64,000 nt of DNA. Origin: Magnolia sinica (taxonomy: Eukaryota; Streptophyta; Magnoliopsida; Magnoliales; Magnoliaceae). Below the pieces are notes generated by a model. The model saw nothing but the letters and a program-made list of their open reading frames with translations, did not search any database and was not told the DNA's origin. The position numbers and the translations under genes were made by a program. Of the stretch, positions 35,345-46,502 are shown in pieces; position 1 is the stretch's first letter; each line of letters starts with the position of its first letter. The DNA is taken from contig NC_080577.1 of assembly GCF_029962835.1 (NCBI RefSeq), forward strand, positions 7,044,501 through 7,108,500, read 5' to 3'.

Positions 35345-35830
35345 AGCTCTACAAGAAAATGAGGCTTTAGCCTTGAACCAAAACCGTGGCTAAAAAGGTT
35401 AAAATTTGAGGTTAAAGTCTTTAACCTTAATTTTACCTTAGTTATCCAAATCGAGGTTGGAACTGCCGTGGCTAAAGTCTTTAGCCTCAGTTTTAGCAAC
35501 CAAGGCTAAAATGACTTTTATAACTTCGGTTCTTCAAATGAAGCTAAAAAAAAACCTTTTTAGCTTCAATTGTCTCGAAATGAGGTTAAATCAAAATTTT
35601 AGCATCTGTTGTTTCCAACCGAGACTAAATCTAAATTTTAGTCTCAGTTGCCTCTAACCGAAGCTAAATTTATTTTTGACCTTGGTTTTCAACAACCGAG
35701 GCTAAAGCTTTTAGCCACGGGAGTTATAGACTTAGTTTGGATAACTGGGGCTAAAGATAAATTTAGCCTTTGTTATCAATTGAGGTTAAATTTGATTTTT
35801 TAAACCTTAATTCTTAACAACTGATGCTTA
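35345..35830 (+). mobile_element. CACTA-like left end with iterated CCGAGGCTAAA motifs
   Basis: CTCTACAAGAAAA at 35345-35357 matches the CACTA terminus CACTACAAGAAAA but for one base. For the next ~480 bp, variants of CCGAGGCTAAA and its complement TTTAGCCTCGGTT recur every 25-40 bp in both orientations, the usual subterminal transposase-binding arrangement of En/Spm elements. No transposase and no right end were found. Confidence 0.6.
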
Positions 35831-36731
35831 ATTGTTTATTTTAATCCATTCATTTTTTTTTAATAAAAAAAAGTGGGATCTACTGTAGATGGAACTTGAT
35901 TGAAGAAATACATAGATTGGATCATCCAAACAACAAAGTTTAAATCGACAGTGGCCAGGAAAAACATTAATGGTCAACATTAAGGGCTGAAAAGTAAAAA
36001 TAAGTGATGACTATGGTCTTACTCTAAATGTGATTCTCTTGACATCATCCATATATAACATGGACCATTTATCGAACAGCTCAGATTTTAATCCATTTAT
36101 AAACCTATGCATAATCATTCATTCAATCAATCAAATACAATCATTTATTTTAATCCATTAGTACAATACCAATTAAAAAAAAAGTTATCCATTCATAAAA
36201 GCATAATACTAATAAAAAAGTTATCTATAGTTGCATTCTCTGGAGTACCATAGCTAACCCACCGGCCTTAATTTTCAAACTGATCAATGAAAGCTGCCTG
36301 ACCATACCACCCAAAGCTCCCCCCTCTACAGCAACAACCTACAGATAATTTATAAGCAAATTGAGGGATTTTAGAGTCAACATATAGGAATAGAAGCAAC
36401 TACATGTTACTAAGTAAAAGAAATGAAGATGAAGAAGATATGCTGCATTGGAAGAAATAAATGAAAACCACCCAGGTCTACTCATAGTTGGGAGAGGTCT
36501 TGCCTTCATTGAGCTTAAGACCCATCACCCTTGGCTCAACCATGATGGGACCACATGCCTGCATGGCCGACATAGTGGGTCCTACTACCGTAGATGGGCA
36601 ATGTTGACAATCCTATGCACTAGATTTCCCCATTAAACATATGGATAGGCAGTTGATTGCAAGCGAATCTTTATCATTGAGCGGCAAGACCAATGGTCCA
36701 GACAGTGGGTTCAATCATAACTTCCAATTTA

Positions 36732-37452
36732 TGACGCAGGGGAGGACGTGAGGTCACCGTCTTCCTCAAGAGGATAACTATTCCGAATCCACAGAACTTC
36801 TCTGGACTCCTCGTAGAGACTTCTTGAATCCACGAGGAAAGAAAGCAGGAAATAGAAATAAATTCTAATAAATTTGAATTTGATTAATGAATGAATAAAA
36901 ATGAGTTCACAACCCTTTAAATAGGGGTACCAAGCAATGGGAAAGAAATCAAAATCAAACTACAACTAAAACTCCTAGAATTCGCGACTTACTATAAATA
37001 GTAAACTTACTATTTATAGACGGTCGTGATGTCTACTAGTGCGCAAGGTTTTCGGCCAAAAATAGTAAGTGTCCTATTTGGCTTCACCAAACCGTTCTCC
37101 TAATTATTCTAAGCTCTTTTCACGTTGGGCGCAACTCCTAAAGCCCGACGGATGAAAGAGTTATAATCAAACTAAAACTTATTATTTATAGTAAAAACGA
37201 AATTAAAACACGGAAATGACCATCGATCAAGGGGTTTTTCGCAATTTCGGACTGCGCAACCCGGCATAGCGGGGTTGGTTGGCTAAAGTAGCTCGTTCTA
37301 CCCCAAAATCATATATTTTACGTCAGATAACTCATTCCGGATTGCGAGATACGCCCGATCTAAGGTCCGACGGTCCAGATCACTTATGTCGTCGACCAGG
37401 CCTTTTCTGATCCATCTTGGCCATGAAACTGTCTGCGACCCGCTCTACATCA
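36732..37452 (-). repeat. Solo LTR (family L), 721 bp
   Basis: TG...CA ended, flanked by ATTTA (36727-36731) and TTTTA (37453-37457), 4 of 5 bases equal. Its sense is minus: TGATGTAGAGCGGG at the start, a TATTTAAAGGG promoter-like box (about 36918) before TTGTGAACTC, and ...CCTCCCCTGCGTCA at the end. Relatives: 42765-43208 and 54875-56542. The original host of this family is not known to me. Confidence 0.75.
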
Positions 37453-38528
37453 TTTTAGGTTCATTGCCAAAGCCAAAGCTACTGAATCCAATGTAAGCAA
37501 CCAACCATACCAATATCAGGAGTACTGCAGAGAAGTTTCAAAGCATTGTATATCTAAACCCACCTTTAACCCCTCACTGCGAAAATGGTAGGGTTCTTGA
37601 AACATTTATAGCTATAGGTAGACAAGGTTTTTGCAAGCATATGTATTTTTTTCGTCTCTGTGTTATTTAAAACTTGCAGAACTCTTTGTAGTTTGGTTTT
37701 CTGATCTCACCTATAGTTTTCTTTTTAAACTTAAGAAATTAACATTAAACCCTTCTTCAAAAAGAAAGTGTTTCCTAATCATTTATGGTAAAAGAATTTC
37801 ATAGAGTTAGCTAATTATTGATTTTATAGTTATATCATATATAAGATGTTAATTACTGCAACTGAGCCTATGAAGATTCCCTAAAAGTCTTCTCGTAGAC
37901 TTAATTTGGCTGAATCGGATTTCTTGAGTTTTTAGAACTATGCTATAAATGGCTTTTGTTTTTTTGTTTTTGGAACTATTAATCATGCATTATAAAGCAC
38001 AAAGCTGCCCACAACAGTGATGTTCACTAACTAATATATGTACATAAAAACAAAGCCTCGATGAGATTTTTTTATAAAAAAAAAAGACAGGAATTTCTTT
38101 TTCATACTTCAAGACAGGCTTAATGGCATCAGTGATGGTGCCTTACAATCAATAACTCTAGTACAATCACAACAACAATTCATGGAATTAACAAGCGAGA
38201 AATATGTTCTTATGGTTGTGAAAACATTTTCAATGCCATAATATGCAAGAGGGCAAGTGTAGGATCACCTGGTTTATCATGTTCCATTGCCCCACATGTG
38301 GATACAAGTTGGACTGATGTATAGCAAGTAAATATGCACGAACTGATGTTATAAATGAAAAAGAAATCATCAATGATTGCCTAAGCATGATGTCTTGCCA
38401 AAAGTGTTGCAATCCAATGCAAGGCCTCAATTTTGGTAGCATCTCATTCATTAGATAGTCGTCTGACAAACAAAACTACTACTCATTAACATCTAGTCAT
38501 ATTACATAGGAAGAAGAAAACATCTTAC

Positions 38529-38609
38529 CTCTGCAGCAGAAATGTAACCATTTTGATCCTTGTCAAAGATCTTGAAAACCTCCTTCAGTTCCTCCTCAGA
38601 ATCAGTGTC
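38529..38609 (-). pseudogene. Captured calmodulin exon (third EF-hand)
   Basis: The 27 codons read [12 protein letters not shown], then the calcium loop [12 protein letters not shown] with its Asp, Asp, Asn and Glu ligand positions intact, and no stop. This is the EF-hand 3 of plant calmodulin or a close calmodulin-like protein. It is flanked by AG (38610-38611, minus strand) and by donor GTAAG (38524-38528), so it was copied with its introns. EF-hands 1, 2 and 4 are not found nearby. A short fragment cannot work as calmodulin; the clean frame suggests recent capture or use in a chimeric transcript. Confidence 0.85.
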
Positions 38610-40229
38610 CTTCATAACAAGTGGAAATGGGAAAAGTTAGAAATGCCTAACAGAAGCTGGCAACTATTATTGCCTAATAATATTCATAAGGATTAGAATC
38701 ACACAGTCACACAAAGAGGTTTACTACTCTATAAGGAGGTTTAGTATAAAAGGAAAAAAAAAAAAAAAGGGCCAAATGCAAATTCATATATGTTTGTATT
38801 TTTTAAAAAAATTATTATTTATTATTATTATTATTTTATTATTTTTTTCGCCTAAATCTCAATCTAACTTATTTTCTTGTTTAGTCCCTGCACATCTGCA
38901 TGCATACACATATATGCCTTATATTGCATTGATAGGTGATCATGATCTTAGGCACTTGAAAAATATGATTTGCAGTTTAAACGAAAATCAAGATACATTT
39001 ATTTGAATAGCTAACAATGTTTTCTGCATTCAACTAGAATTTTCATGGTAAATGATGATTCAAAGGGAGATCTATATGAATCAGATTCTTGATCCTAATC
39101 TTAGCTGATCTATATGAATAAGAGGAATGTTTGCAAGTGAAAACTCATGACCATACAAAATCTATGGGCACTGGATGCATGATTTTGCATTTGGTAGCAC
39201 AACAATCATCCATTTTCTTTTTATAGTGATTTTGCATTTTGCAATGTAATATATACTATTGCAATGAAAACACCATGCATTAAATTTTGTCAATGTTCTA
39301 TGTCATTTGAAAACATCATGCATTGAGGAAAGCACTTTTTTGGATGAATTGTTTTTTTTTTTTTTTCCTTCCTTTTTTTAAAACAAAAAAGCCCCCAATA
39401 TCTTGACGCAACCAAACAAAAAATCCCCAACTTTTTCTCTTGAAAAGATGGCTCCTTGGTACAGATAAGCCAAATTATTGGGGATCAAGAAGTTTTTAAT
39501 TGCGGGTGCTTAATCCCCACTGTATGTATTTTAAACTTTCTAAGTGAAAAAAAGAAAAAGAAAAAGAAAAAGAAGTGGAGTTAACAAGCTACTCATAAAT
39601 TTTGAGATCAAGGAGAGGAGACACCATTTTTAAAGTAGGGAAATTATCCAGTAAGGAACTCCAATTGCAAATGGCTATGGGAACATGAAACAGAACTACT
39701 GTGTTTTGCAATGGATCATTTCCCACAACACTATTGGTATCAGAGAAATAACCTCTTAATAGTACCCAACTACTTAGTGAAGCTGGTTACACTCATCGCA
39801 GGCATGATGGGGGCTCACGTCTCCTTGATATAGTGATGAGGTGAGGCAAAGGGAACAGAGTAACTAATTTAAATTGCTTTATACCACATTCTGCCTGGTC
39901 TTAAACACTATGACCCAACCATTTTTTAGATACGGTGATAATTAACTCGACCAAGCAACTGGCGAGCATTATATAGGAAACCGTTGGAAAATAGTACTCA
40001 CAAACCTTTTGAATACTAAGAGCAGTCAATGACTGATGCTCTAGTCACTCCGTCTTTAGGAAGAGTTTTGGCTACTTCATATGCCTCCTGGAAAATCAAA
40101 TCCTCAAATTCCACATTAAATGAAGCGATTAAAATAAGCAAATCACTAAACTAAAATTTGAAAAAGTCCAAACTGAAATAAGACAGACTCATGTGTTATG
40201 TGAGCACAAAAGAAAGCAATAAACTTTAC

Positions 40230-40358
40230 TTGCCGGATTGGCTCTGGTACACAGTAGTTACAACACATTTTAACAAACTTGACAGATGCATCGAGAGATA
40301 TGCGATGTCCAATAGATATGAATATTGGCTTTAAAGAACCTTGAGTACATCGCATTGC
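40230..40358 (-). pseudogene. Captured endonuclease V exon
   Basis: Forty-three codons without stop, containing LKPIFISIGHRISLD, VKFVKMCC and VPEPIRQ, the C-terminal signature of eukaryotic endonuclease V (an inosine-specific nucleic-acid endonuclease). Acceptor GCAG lies just before (40359-40362, minus strand) and donor GTAAAG just after (40224-40229). Arg-to-Cys changes in the usual CRYRVPEPIRQ block (CNYCVPEPIRQ) look like C-to-T decay. No other endonuclease V exon is visible. Confidence 0.85.
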
Positions 40359-41744
40359 CTGCACAAAATTTTGAAATTCAAAACAAAACCATATAATGTA
40401 GAGTTAACTAGCCTAAGCTGAATTCTCTTACCGCCCCCTAGAAAGTTTGTTTTTTATCGTTAAGAAAGGACATTTCTACTTATTTATTTATTTATTTACT
40501 TTTTTCTTTTTTCTGAAAAATGAGTATGGTTCAGTTTTCACAGGAAATACATCAACTGAAAATACAAAGAAATTGAAAAGACCCTAAATGTGTCTAGTGA
40601 GTACCAAATGATAAAGAAATAAATGAAAATCCAAAAAAGAACCTATGAAAATCAAAGGTGGCCCCGCCTTGTAGATGGCCTGGCCAAAATAACAGCCCAG
40701 TTCATTTATCAGGTAGGCCCCACCCTGTAGATAGCCTGGCCAAAATAACAGTCCAGTCCACTTATCAGGTGGAGCACACCTGCCAGTTAAACCTGGATAT
40801 TTGTTGCAGTCATGACGTATGTGAGAGGTAATCAGTTTCAAAAATCATCTAGCAATATTACGAATTCTGCATGCATTGTGATTACATGCTCCTATGAACT
40901 GCAGTAAATAGATCTTCTATGAAGTGACATCCATGCCATAAATGTGTGAAACATGTAGAGTCATCAGGACTATCAATTTGGTGGGCCACCATACAACAGA
41001 GCCAATTCAAACAAACAAATTAGCATTTTAAGGCTATTCTTCTTCAACTAAGGGAAAATTGAGAAGTCTAAGGGAATCAAATTCCTTTGAACTAAGAGTT
41101 CATCCTAAGACCTTAGCTAGGGTGCAAAATAATTGGGTAAAATCGCGAATTTTTCTCACAGTCGAAAATTTCCATCTTTGTCTGTTACTTGAGATAATTC
41201 CTTCATTTACTCAACTCTTCCACAAAAATTACTTCTTTGTAACAAAAGAAAATCATAACAAAGATATGATCTTTATAACTTACAATAATATATGACTAAA
41301 ATCTTTTTTGTTTCCTTAAACAGATGAATCCCAGAATACATGAGACTTGATACCAGCTGTGCTTTGTACATAGTGGTCAGTTTTAGAGTAGATTGCTTGA
41401 TCATTTTCAAGGTTCTGTTCCAGGCAACAAGTTTCTCCATCTTCTCTACCTATGGCTTCCCATTTGTGGTTTAAAGTTTGAGGATTTATTATCCAAACAA
41501 GTTTTCATCCACAAAAGAAAATTTTTTTTGACTCTGTAACAGATTTAATCGGTTTCATGAGAGAGAGTGAAGCTGAAGATGGCTGTAATAATTATATGTA
41601 AATATGTTGAAATCATGTAGTATCTTCCTCTGACAAACTGATACAATTACATGTCTGCAAGCTTCAAGTTGTGTGAATATTTTTTAGTCAATACACCTAC
41701 AATGCAAAACAGAAACTGTAGAAGTTGGGATAATGACCACTCAT

Positions 41745-41819
41745 TGCTAATGAGTCGAGAACATTATGAACTCCTGGTAGTTGTAGGCTGATGACAGCCA
41801 CTGGACTTCCCCTGTGACA
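41745..41819 (-). pseudogene. Captured MurC-like (Mur ligase) exon
   Basis: Twenty-five codons, HRGSPVAVISLQLPGVHNVLDSLA, carry the 'PG-x-HN-x-L-x-(A/S)LA' block of UDP-N-acetylmuramate-alanine ligases, a family with plant (plastid-derived) members. The acceptor CTGCAG precedes it (41820-41825, minus strand). The expected donor GTGAGT reads ATGAGT, so splicing would fail here. Family call rests on one motif. Confidence 0.65.
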
Positions 41820-42178
41820 CTGCAGGCAATAATTACGTCAGAATTGGTAATTCTATAATAGATGCTTTATGCACTGAACACGCAAGCCATGGACATCATG
41901 TTATAATACCACCACAATTTTTTATATTGAAAGGTGAATACACACACACACACTCTATAATAGAAGCAAATCTCTTCTATAGTTCAACTTTGTCATTTCA
42001 ACAGACTTTTAGTGAATGAATCATCCAATCCATTAAAAAAAAAATGTACAAATAAGCCCAATTCAAATTAATGAAAGCAAAAAAATCAAAAATCAAAAAT
42101 CAAAAATCAAAGGAAAATTGCAACAAGCGTTTATACATGCATCACAGAAAATAACCAACAAGGAAACTTGAAACTTAC

Positions 42179-42301
42179 ATGGCCAAAATTATGACCCAAG
42201 TTCGATGTTGCCCTCACTCCACCTTCCCTCTCATCCAAGGAGACAACCTCAGCTTTGTTTTCACAAGAACGCTTGATAGCATACGCCAATGCGCTTGGGT
42301 C
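42179..42301 (-). pseudogene. Captured 3-dehydroquinate synthase exon
   Basis: Forty-one codons without stop: [20 protein letters not shown], then [19 protein letters not shown], matching the metal-binding 'R-A-x-L-N-L-G-H-T-F-G-H' block of plastid 3-dehydroquinate synthase (second step of the shikimate pathway). Both His are kept; Leu-to-Ser and Thr-to-Asn differ from the usual. Acceptor AG (42302-42303) and donor GTAAGT (42173-42178) flank it. No further exon nearby, so it is a fragment. Confidence 0.85.
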
Positions 42302-42400
42302 CTTGGATCATATATAAACGCAATAATCATTAAGAAAATATTATTATCTTAGTTATGAAAGTAAATATTATTTAGTTTAGAGCCTGGCCATCCACATGCA

Positions 42401-42764
42401 AGCACAAGTGCCAATTTCACGTGCAAGAGATCCGAACTTTCCATCAGGTGGGGCACACTGATTAGATGTAATCATTAAAAATTCAGGACATTTCACTCTT
42501 CATGTGGGCCAAAATGAACAAAATAAATGGATAACTAAATTTTTTTAGTTAGCCATATATTTATTTTATACCCAATAGCTCATTTTTGGGCATAATGGCC
42601 TAATTTGAGGGAGAAGATCTGGTCATTGTCCCACCTTATGGAGAGCTTTGATATCCCACTTGAATGTCATATAGGCTCATGGGCAATCCAAATTGTCAGA
42701 TATGCTTCACTTTTGGGCTGATCATGCCCTAAAATGAGGGGATAGAATGGACGGAGGCCTTAGA
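42401..42764. repeat. MITE remnants
   Basis: GTGGGCC-type pieces (TTCATGTGGGCC near 42503; CTTCACTTTTGGGCTGATC at 42708 onward) leading into the GGACGGAGGCC arm that the LTR at 42765 interrupts. Confidence 0.5.
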
Positions 42765-43208
42765 TGATGCAGGGATGAACATGACGAGGTCGATCACCGT
42801 CTTCCTCAATGATAACTACTTCGAATCCACGAAGCTTCTTGGGCTCCTCATGGAGACTTCTCGAATCCACAGTGAAAAAAACAAGATTTGAACGAGTTTC
42901 GAAACTAAACTACAACTAAAACTCCCTAAAACTCTTAACTTCCTATAAATAGTAAATTTATTATTTATTGTAAGTTTCCTATGTTAACCAAGTTATTCTC
43001 CTAATTTTTCTAAACACTTTTTATGTTGGCATGGTTAGTTAAAGTAGCTCTTCCTATCCTAAAATCATATATGGTGCATCGAGTAACTCATTCCAGTTTG
43101 CGAGATATGCCTGTTTTAAGGTTCTAACGGTCTTGATGACTTTTGCCTTTGATCGGGCATTCTTTGATCCATCTTGGACATAAAAGTATCCGCAACCGCT
43201 CTACATCA
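42765..43208 (-). repeat. Solo LTR (family L), internally deleted, 444 bp
   Basis: TGATGCAGGG ... CTCTACATCA, flanked by TTAGA (42760-42764) and CTAGA (43209-43213), 4 of 5 equal. It is ~280 bp shorter than the 36732 copy through internal loss. Removing it joins GGACGGAGGCCTTAGA to TAAGACACATACATTG, a continuous MITE arm, so the LTR inserted into a MITE. Confidence 0.8.
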
Positions 43209-43329
43209 CTAGATAAGACACATACATTGCAGTGGGCCCACAGAGTTTACTCTAGTATGGTACCGCATGTTGAAGGGAGCAAGTAGGTGCGACCCCTTCC
43301 TCAACCAAGACGGTGCTGCCCTTAGTATG

Positions 43330-43834
43330 GGAAATTGATTGGCTACTCCCCCTGACACCGTCAATGGCTTGTGGTCGGTGCTCTGTGGGCCCCACCATGA
43401 TGTATGTGTTTCATCTATGCCGTCCATCTATTTTTACAGATCATTTTACAGTATGAGACAAAAAATCTTAAGTGGACCACATTATAGGAAACAGTGTTGA
43501 ATGAGCGTCGACCATTAAAAAACATTTTGGAGCCATAAAAGTTTTGGATCAAGCTGATTTTTGTTTTTTTCCTTTCATTGGGGCCTGTATGACCTAATCA
43601 ACATATTGGATGTCAAATAAACAGTACAGTGGGCCTTAGGAGGATTTTAATGATGGATATCCAATCACTATTGTTTTCATGTAGTGTGATCCAACTGAGA
43701 TTTATTTACCTCTCATTTTTGGGATTAAGTGATAAAATGATCTTTAAAAATGGATGAACGGAATGGATGAAACACATACATCATGGTGGGCCCCACAGAG
43801 CACCGGCCACCGTGGCAGTAGCCAATCCGTATCC
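43330..43834. mobile_element. Mutator-type MITE, GATTGGCTACT type, near-perfect 9-bp duplication
   Basis: Flanked by CTTAGTATG (43321-43329) and CTTACTATG (43835-43843), 8 of 9 equal. Ends GGAAATTGATTGGCTACT and inverted AGTAGCCAATCCGTATCC. Interior is an extended palindrome with GGTCGGTGCTCTGTGGGCCC at the left and GGGCCCCACAGAGCACCGG at the right. Confidence 0.88.
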
Positions 43835-43844
43835 CTTACTATGG

Positions 43845-44770
43845 GGCTCACCCTGATGTATTGTGTCATACATCTACGTTGTCCATCTGGTTTGCCAGCT
43901 CATTCTAGGAGCAGGTTGTTTTGAGCTACAAAAGTTTTGGATATAGCTAATGTTTTGTTTCTCTTCACCTAGGTTTTTTGACATTACTAATAGATTGTAT
44001 GGTAAATAAACATTGCCGAAACACCGCAGTTGGCACATGAAGTTTTTAATTACGGGTGTTCAATCACCATTGTTTCATAACCTATGGTCCAACTGAGATG
44101 CAATCATTTTTGAGCTTATGCTCTAGAATGAACTGAGAAAATGGATGGATGTCATAGATATATGATACATACATAAGGTGAGCCCCACTGTAAGAATCGC
44201 ACGGTCTTGGGTGAGTAGAACGTAATTTGCTTACCGTATTGAGTTACTAAATACACCGACTCACATTGCGTGGGTCGCCGCACATTGTTCTTGTGGCCAG
44301 AAGCTAGGGGGGGCCCTCCGTGATGTTAGTCAGAAAGTCATCCTGTCCATCTATTTTTCCGTATCATGTTATGACATCAGCCTGAAATTGAGGTAGATCC
44401 AAAACTTAAGTGGACTACACGGTAAGAAAAAGTCGTAGAAAAATGCCTAGCATTGAAATCTTTCTGGATCCACCATTATTTTCATTTGCCATTCAAACCG
44501 TTCATTGGGTCATTCCTACTGAGATGAACTGAAAACACAATAACATTAACCTGATCCGAAACTTTGTATTATAACCCAACGAATGCTTGACTGTAAACAT
44601 TCAATTCTCACTATATTAATGTTGTGCGGCAAACTTGAATTTTGAATTTGCCTCATTTTTTTAAAATTAAGCTCCAAGGCCAAGAATGATATAGAATAAC
44701 TTATGGATGGGGCTGGTTTCTGACGAGCTTTACGGTGAGCCCCACTTAGCTTGTGACCGCAATCCGGGTC
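43845..44770. repeat. Two complete GTGGGCC-type MITEs
   Basis: About 43845-44195 (ATGGGGCTCACCCTGATG to AGGTGAGCCCCACTG) and about 44300-44770 (GCTAGGGGGGGCCCTCC to GTGAGCCCCACTTAGC), each with pairing arms. Confidence 0.6.
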
Positions 44771-44834
44771 CGTCCGAAAGCCAGCGTGGGAAAACCCAAG
44801 CTGTTTGTTCACCTTTTAAAAGGCAAGGAATGCT

Positions 44835-45115
44835 AGGGGAGTGGATTAAGTGAGACGTCCCACTCACCCAAGATGGTTTAGGTGGGCATCGAGTCGAGTC
44901 GGACTGGATTGGGTCCAACTCGACTCGATCTGAATTTTTCAAATAATTGATCTGAACTTGATTCGATCTGGGACCAAGTCCATGTCAGCTGACTCGATCT
45001 GATCTGATACACTACTGGCCTGACTGGAATCGAGTCTGACTCGGTTAATGAAACCGAGTTGGATCAGGTTGGGTACAATTCTGATCAGGTTAGGTATGGA
45101 AGGGAAATCGACAGA
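44835..45115. repeat. MITE edge followed by a GACTCGATC-rich hAT-like left part
   Basis: GGGGAGTGGATTAAGTGAGA (44836) is the terminal type of 56917. From about 44877 TTAGGTGGGCATCGAGTCG begins a stretch dense in GACTCGATC/GATCAGATC motifs to about 45115. Its possible right half lies at 46440-46502 plus 47743-47886, which ends CCAGCTCTA; the flanks do not match well, so the pairing is tentative. Confidence 0.4.
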
Positions 45116-45199
45116 TGAGCGGGATCAGGGTAGAGGAGAGAGAAGTGGGTGAAGTAGTGGTTACCGTTCCATCGACGGGAAGCGAATGGGCTGCTGGTG

Positions 45200-46439
45200 T
45201 ATCGATGTCAACAAGTTCCGTGAGTCATACTATAAAGTATGTGTTATATCCAAACCGTCCATCCATTTAGAGAGCTCGTCTTAAGTCTTGAGCCTAAAAA
45301 TAAGACAGATCTAAAGATCAGCCACACTACAAAAAACAGTGGGGGATTGAATGTTTACCATTGAAAGTTGAAACCCTTTTGGAGATCATAGAACTTTCAG
45401 ATCAATATGAAATTTGTTTTTCCTCTTCATCTATGTATTTTTAACCTTATTAACAGATTAGATGGAAAATAAACATTATGGTGGGCCCTACGAATTTTTT
45501 AATAGTGAAAATCATTATCTTCGCTGCTAATTTTGGTGTGGTCCATTTGAGATTTCTATATGATTCATTTTTTTTCTTCTAATGCTCTAAAATGATATCG
45601 AAAAATGGATAAACGGTATGAATATAATAAAAACATCATTGTGGGGGTCATGTAACTTTGGTCTCATTTGAGTTGTTCGTACAACTCGGAGCTCGAGGCG
45701 CATTGGCGCTTGTCTTCGCACCACACGTATCTATACCATTTGTGTATAGCTGGTGTCAGTGGCCTGTGCTACATGAAATTGGATTGCAGTATGACTCTTA
45801 TTTTACTGAGTAAACTATGTTGGGCCCACCGTGAATGCATCTGGTTTATCCATGCCGTCTATTCATTTTTCTAGATCATTTTAGAGGTTGAACCTAAAAT
45901 TGATGCATATCTAAAGCTCAAGTGGACCATACCATAAGAAAAAGTAAAACTATTGATTTCCAATATTGAAAACTTTATAAGGCCCCAGTGATGTTTATTT
46001 GTCACCCAACCTGTTCATAAGATCAGAAAGACATGGATGAAGGGAAAAAACAAATATCAGCTTGATCTAAAACTTCTTTGGCCCCCAATAACTTTTCAAC
46101 GGTAGATGTTCAATTCACACTATTTTCGGTGGTGTGCTCCACTTGAGGATTGGATACACTCCATTTTTGGAATAAAGCTTCAAAATTATCTGTTAAAAGA
46201 GATGGACGGGGTGGATAAATTGCATGAATGATAGTTTGGCGCATACTGAGTTACTCAGTACGCAATCCGCTTTCATGGTACACCACTACACCAGCCAATC
46301 TGCTTCCGAACTAGGTTTCAAGGTTAGGTACGCCTACCCAACGTAGGCCTCATCAATGCGCCACCCACTGGCCACTGCTCTCGCCTCATTTCTTGGTAAA
46401 TGGTTAAACTCTAGCCCTTTATTTCTCAACGGTTAAAGA
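45200..46439. repeat. Two GTGGGCC-type MITEs
   Basis: About 45200-45690 (ATACTATAAAGTATGTGTTA to AACATCATTGTGGGGGTC) and about 45795-46270 (GAGTAAACTATGTTGGGCCC to a CGCATACTGAGTTACTCAGT end). 46271-46439 is unassigned. Confidence 0.6.
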
Positions 46440-46502
46440 TGCAAACATCCAACGGCTCTATTTTAACTTCATACGACCTAACCGGATTGGATCGGTCTGG
46501 AT

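Larger units (their letters stand above)
35831..42400 (-). mobile_element. Gene-fragment capture region (Pack-CACTA-like)
   Basis: Single exons of four unrelated genes, all minus strand and mostly with intronic splice signals, lie at 38529-38609, 40230-40358, 41745-41819 and 42179-42301. Two unnamed pieces could be further exons: 40014-40081 (AG-bounded, EAYEVAKTLPKDGVTRAS then a stop) and about 36245-36335 (GSFGWYGQAAFIDQFEN, stop, GRWVSYGTPENAT). A 54-codon open minus frame near 41313-41476 is also unexplained. Between them lies AT-rich intron-like DNA, a 56-bp tandem pair (40660-40715, 40716-40771), an (AAAAATC)n run near 42080, and a solo LTR (36732-37452). Confidence 0.6.

Noticed and set aside
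38529-38609. Functional calmodulin gene
   Set aside because: Only one of four EF-hands is present and neighbouring exons are from unrelated genes.
35345-42400. Helitron as carrier of the captured exons
   Set aside because: Considered because same-strand multi-gene capture is typical of Helitrons, but no TC start or CTRR end with a hairpin was identified, while a CACTA-like end is present. Not excluded.
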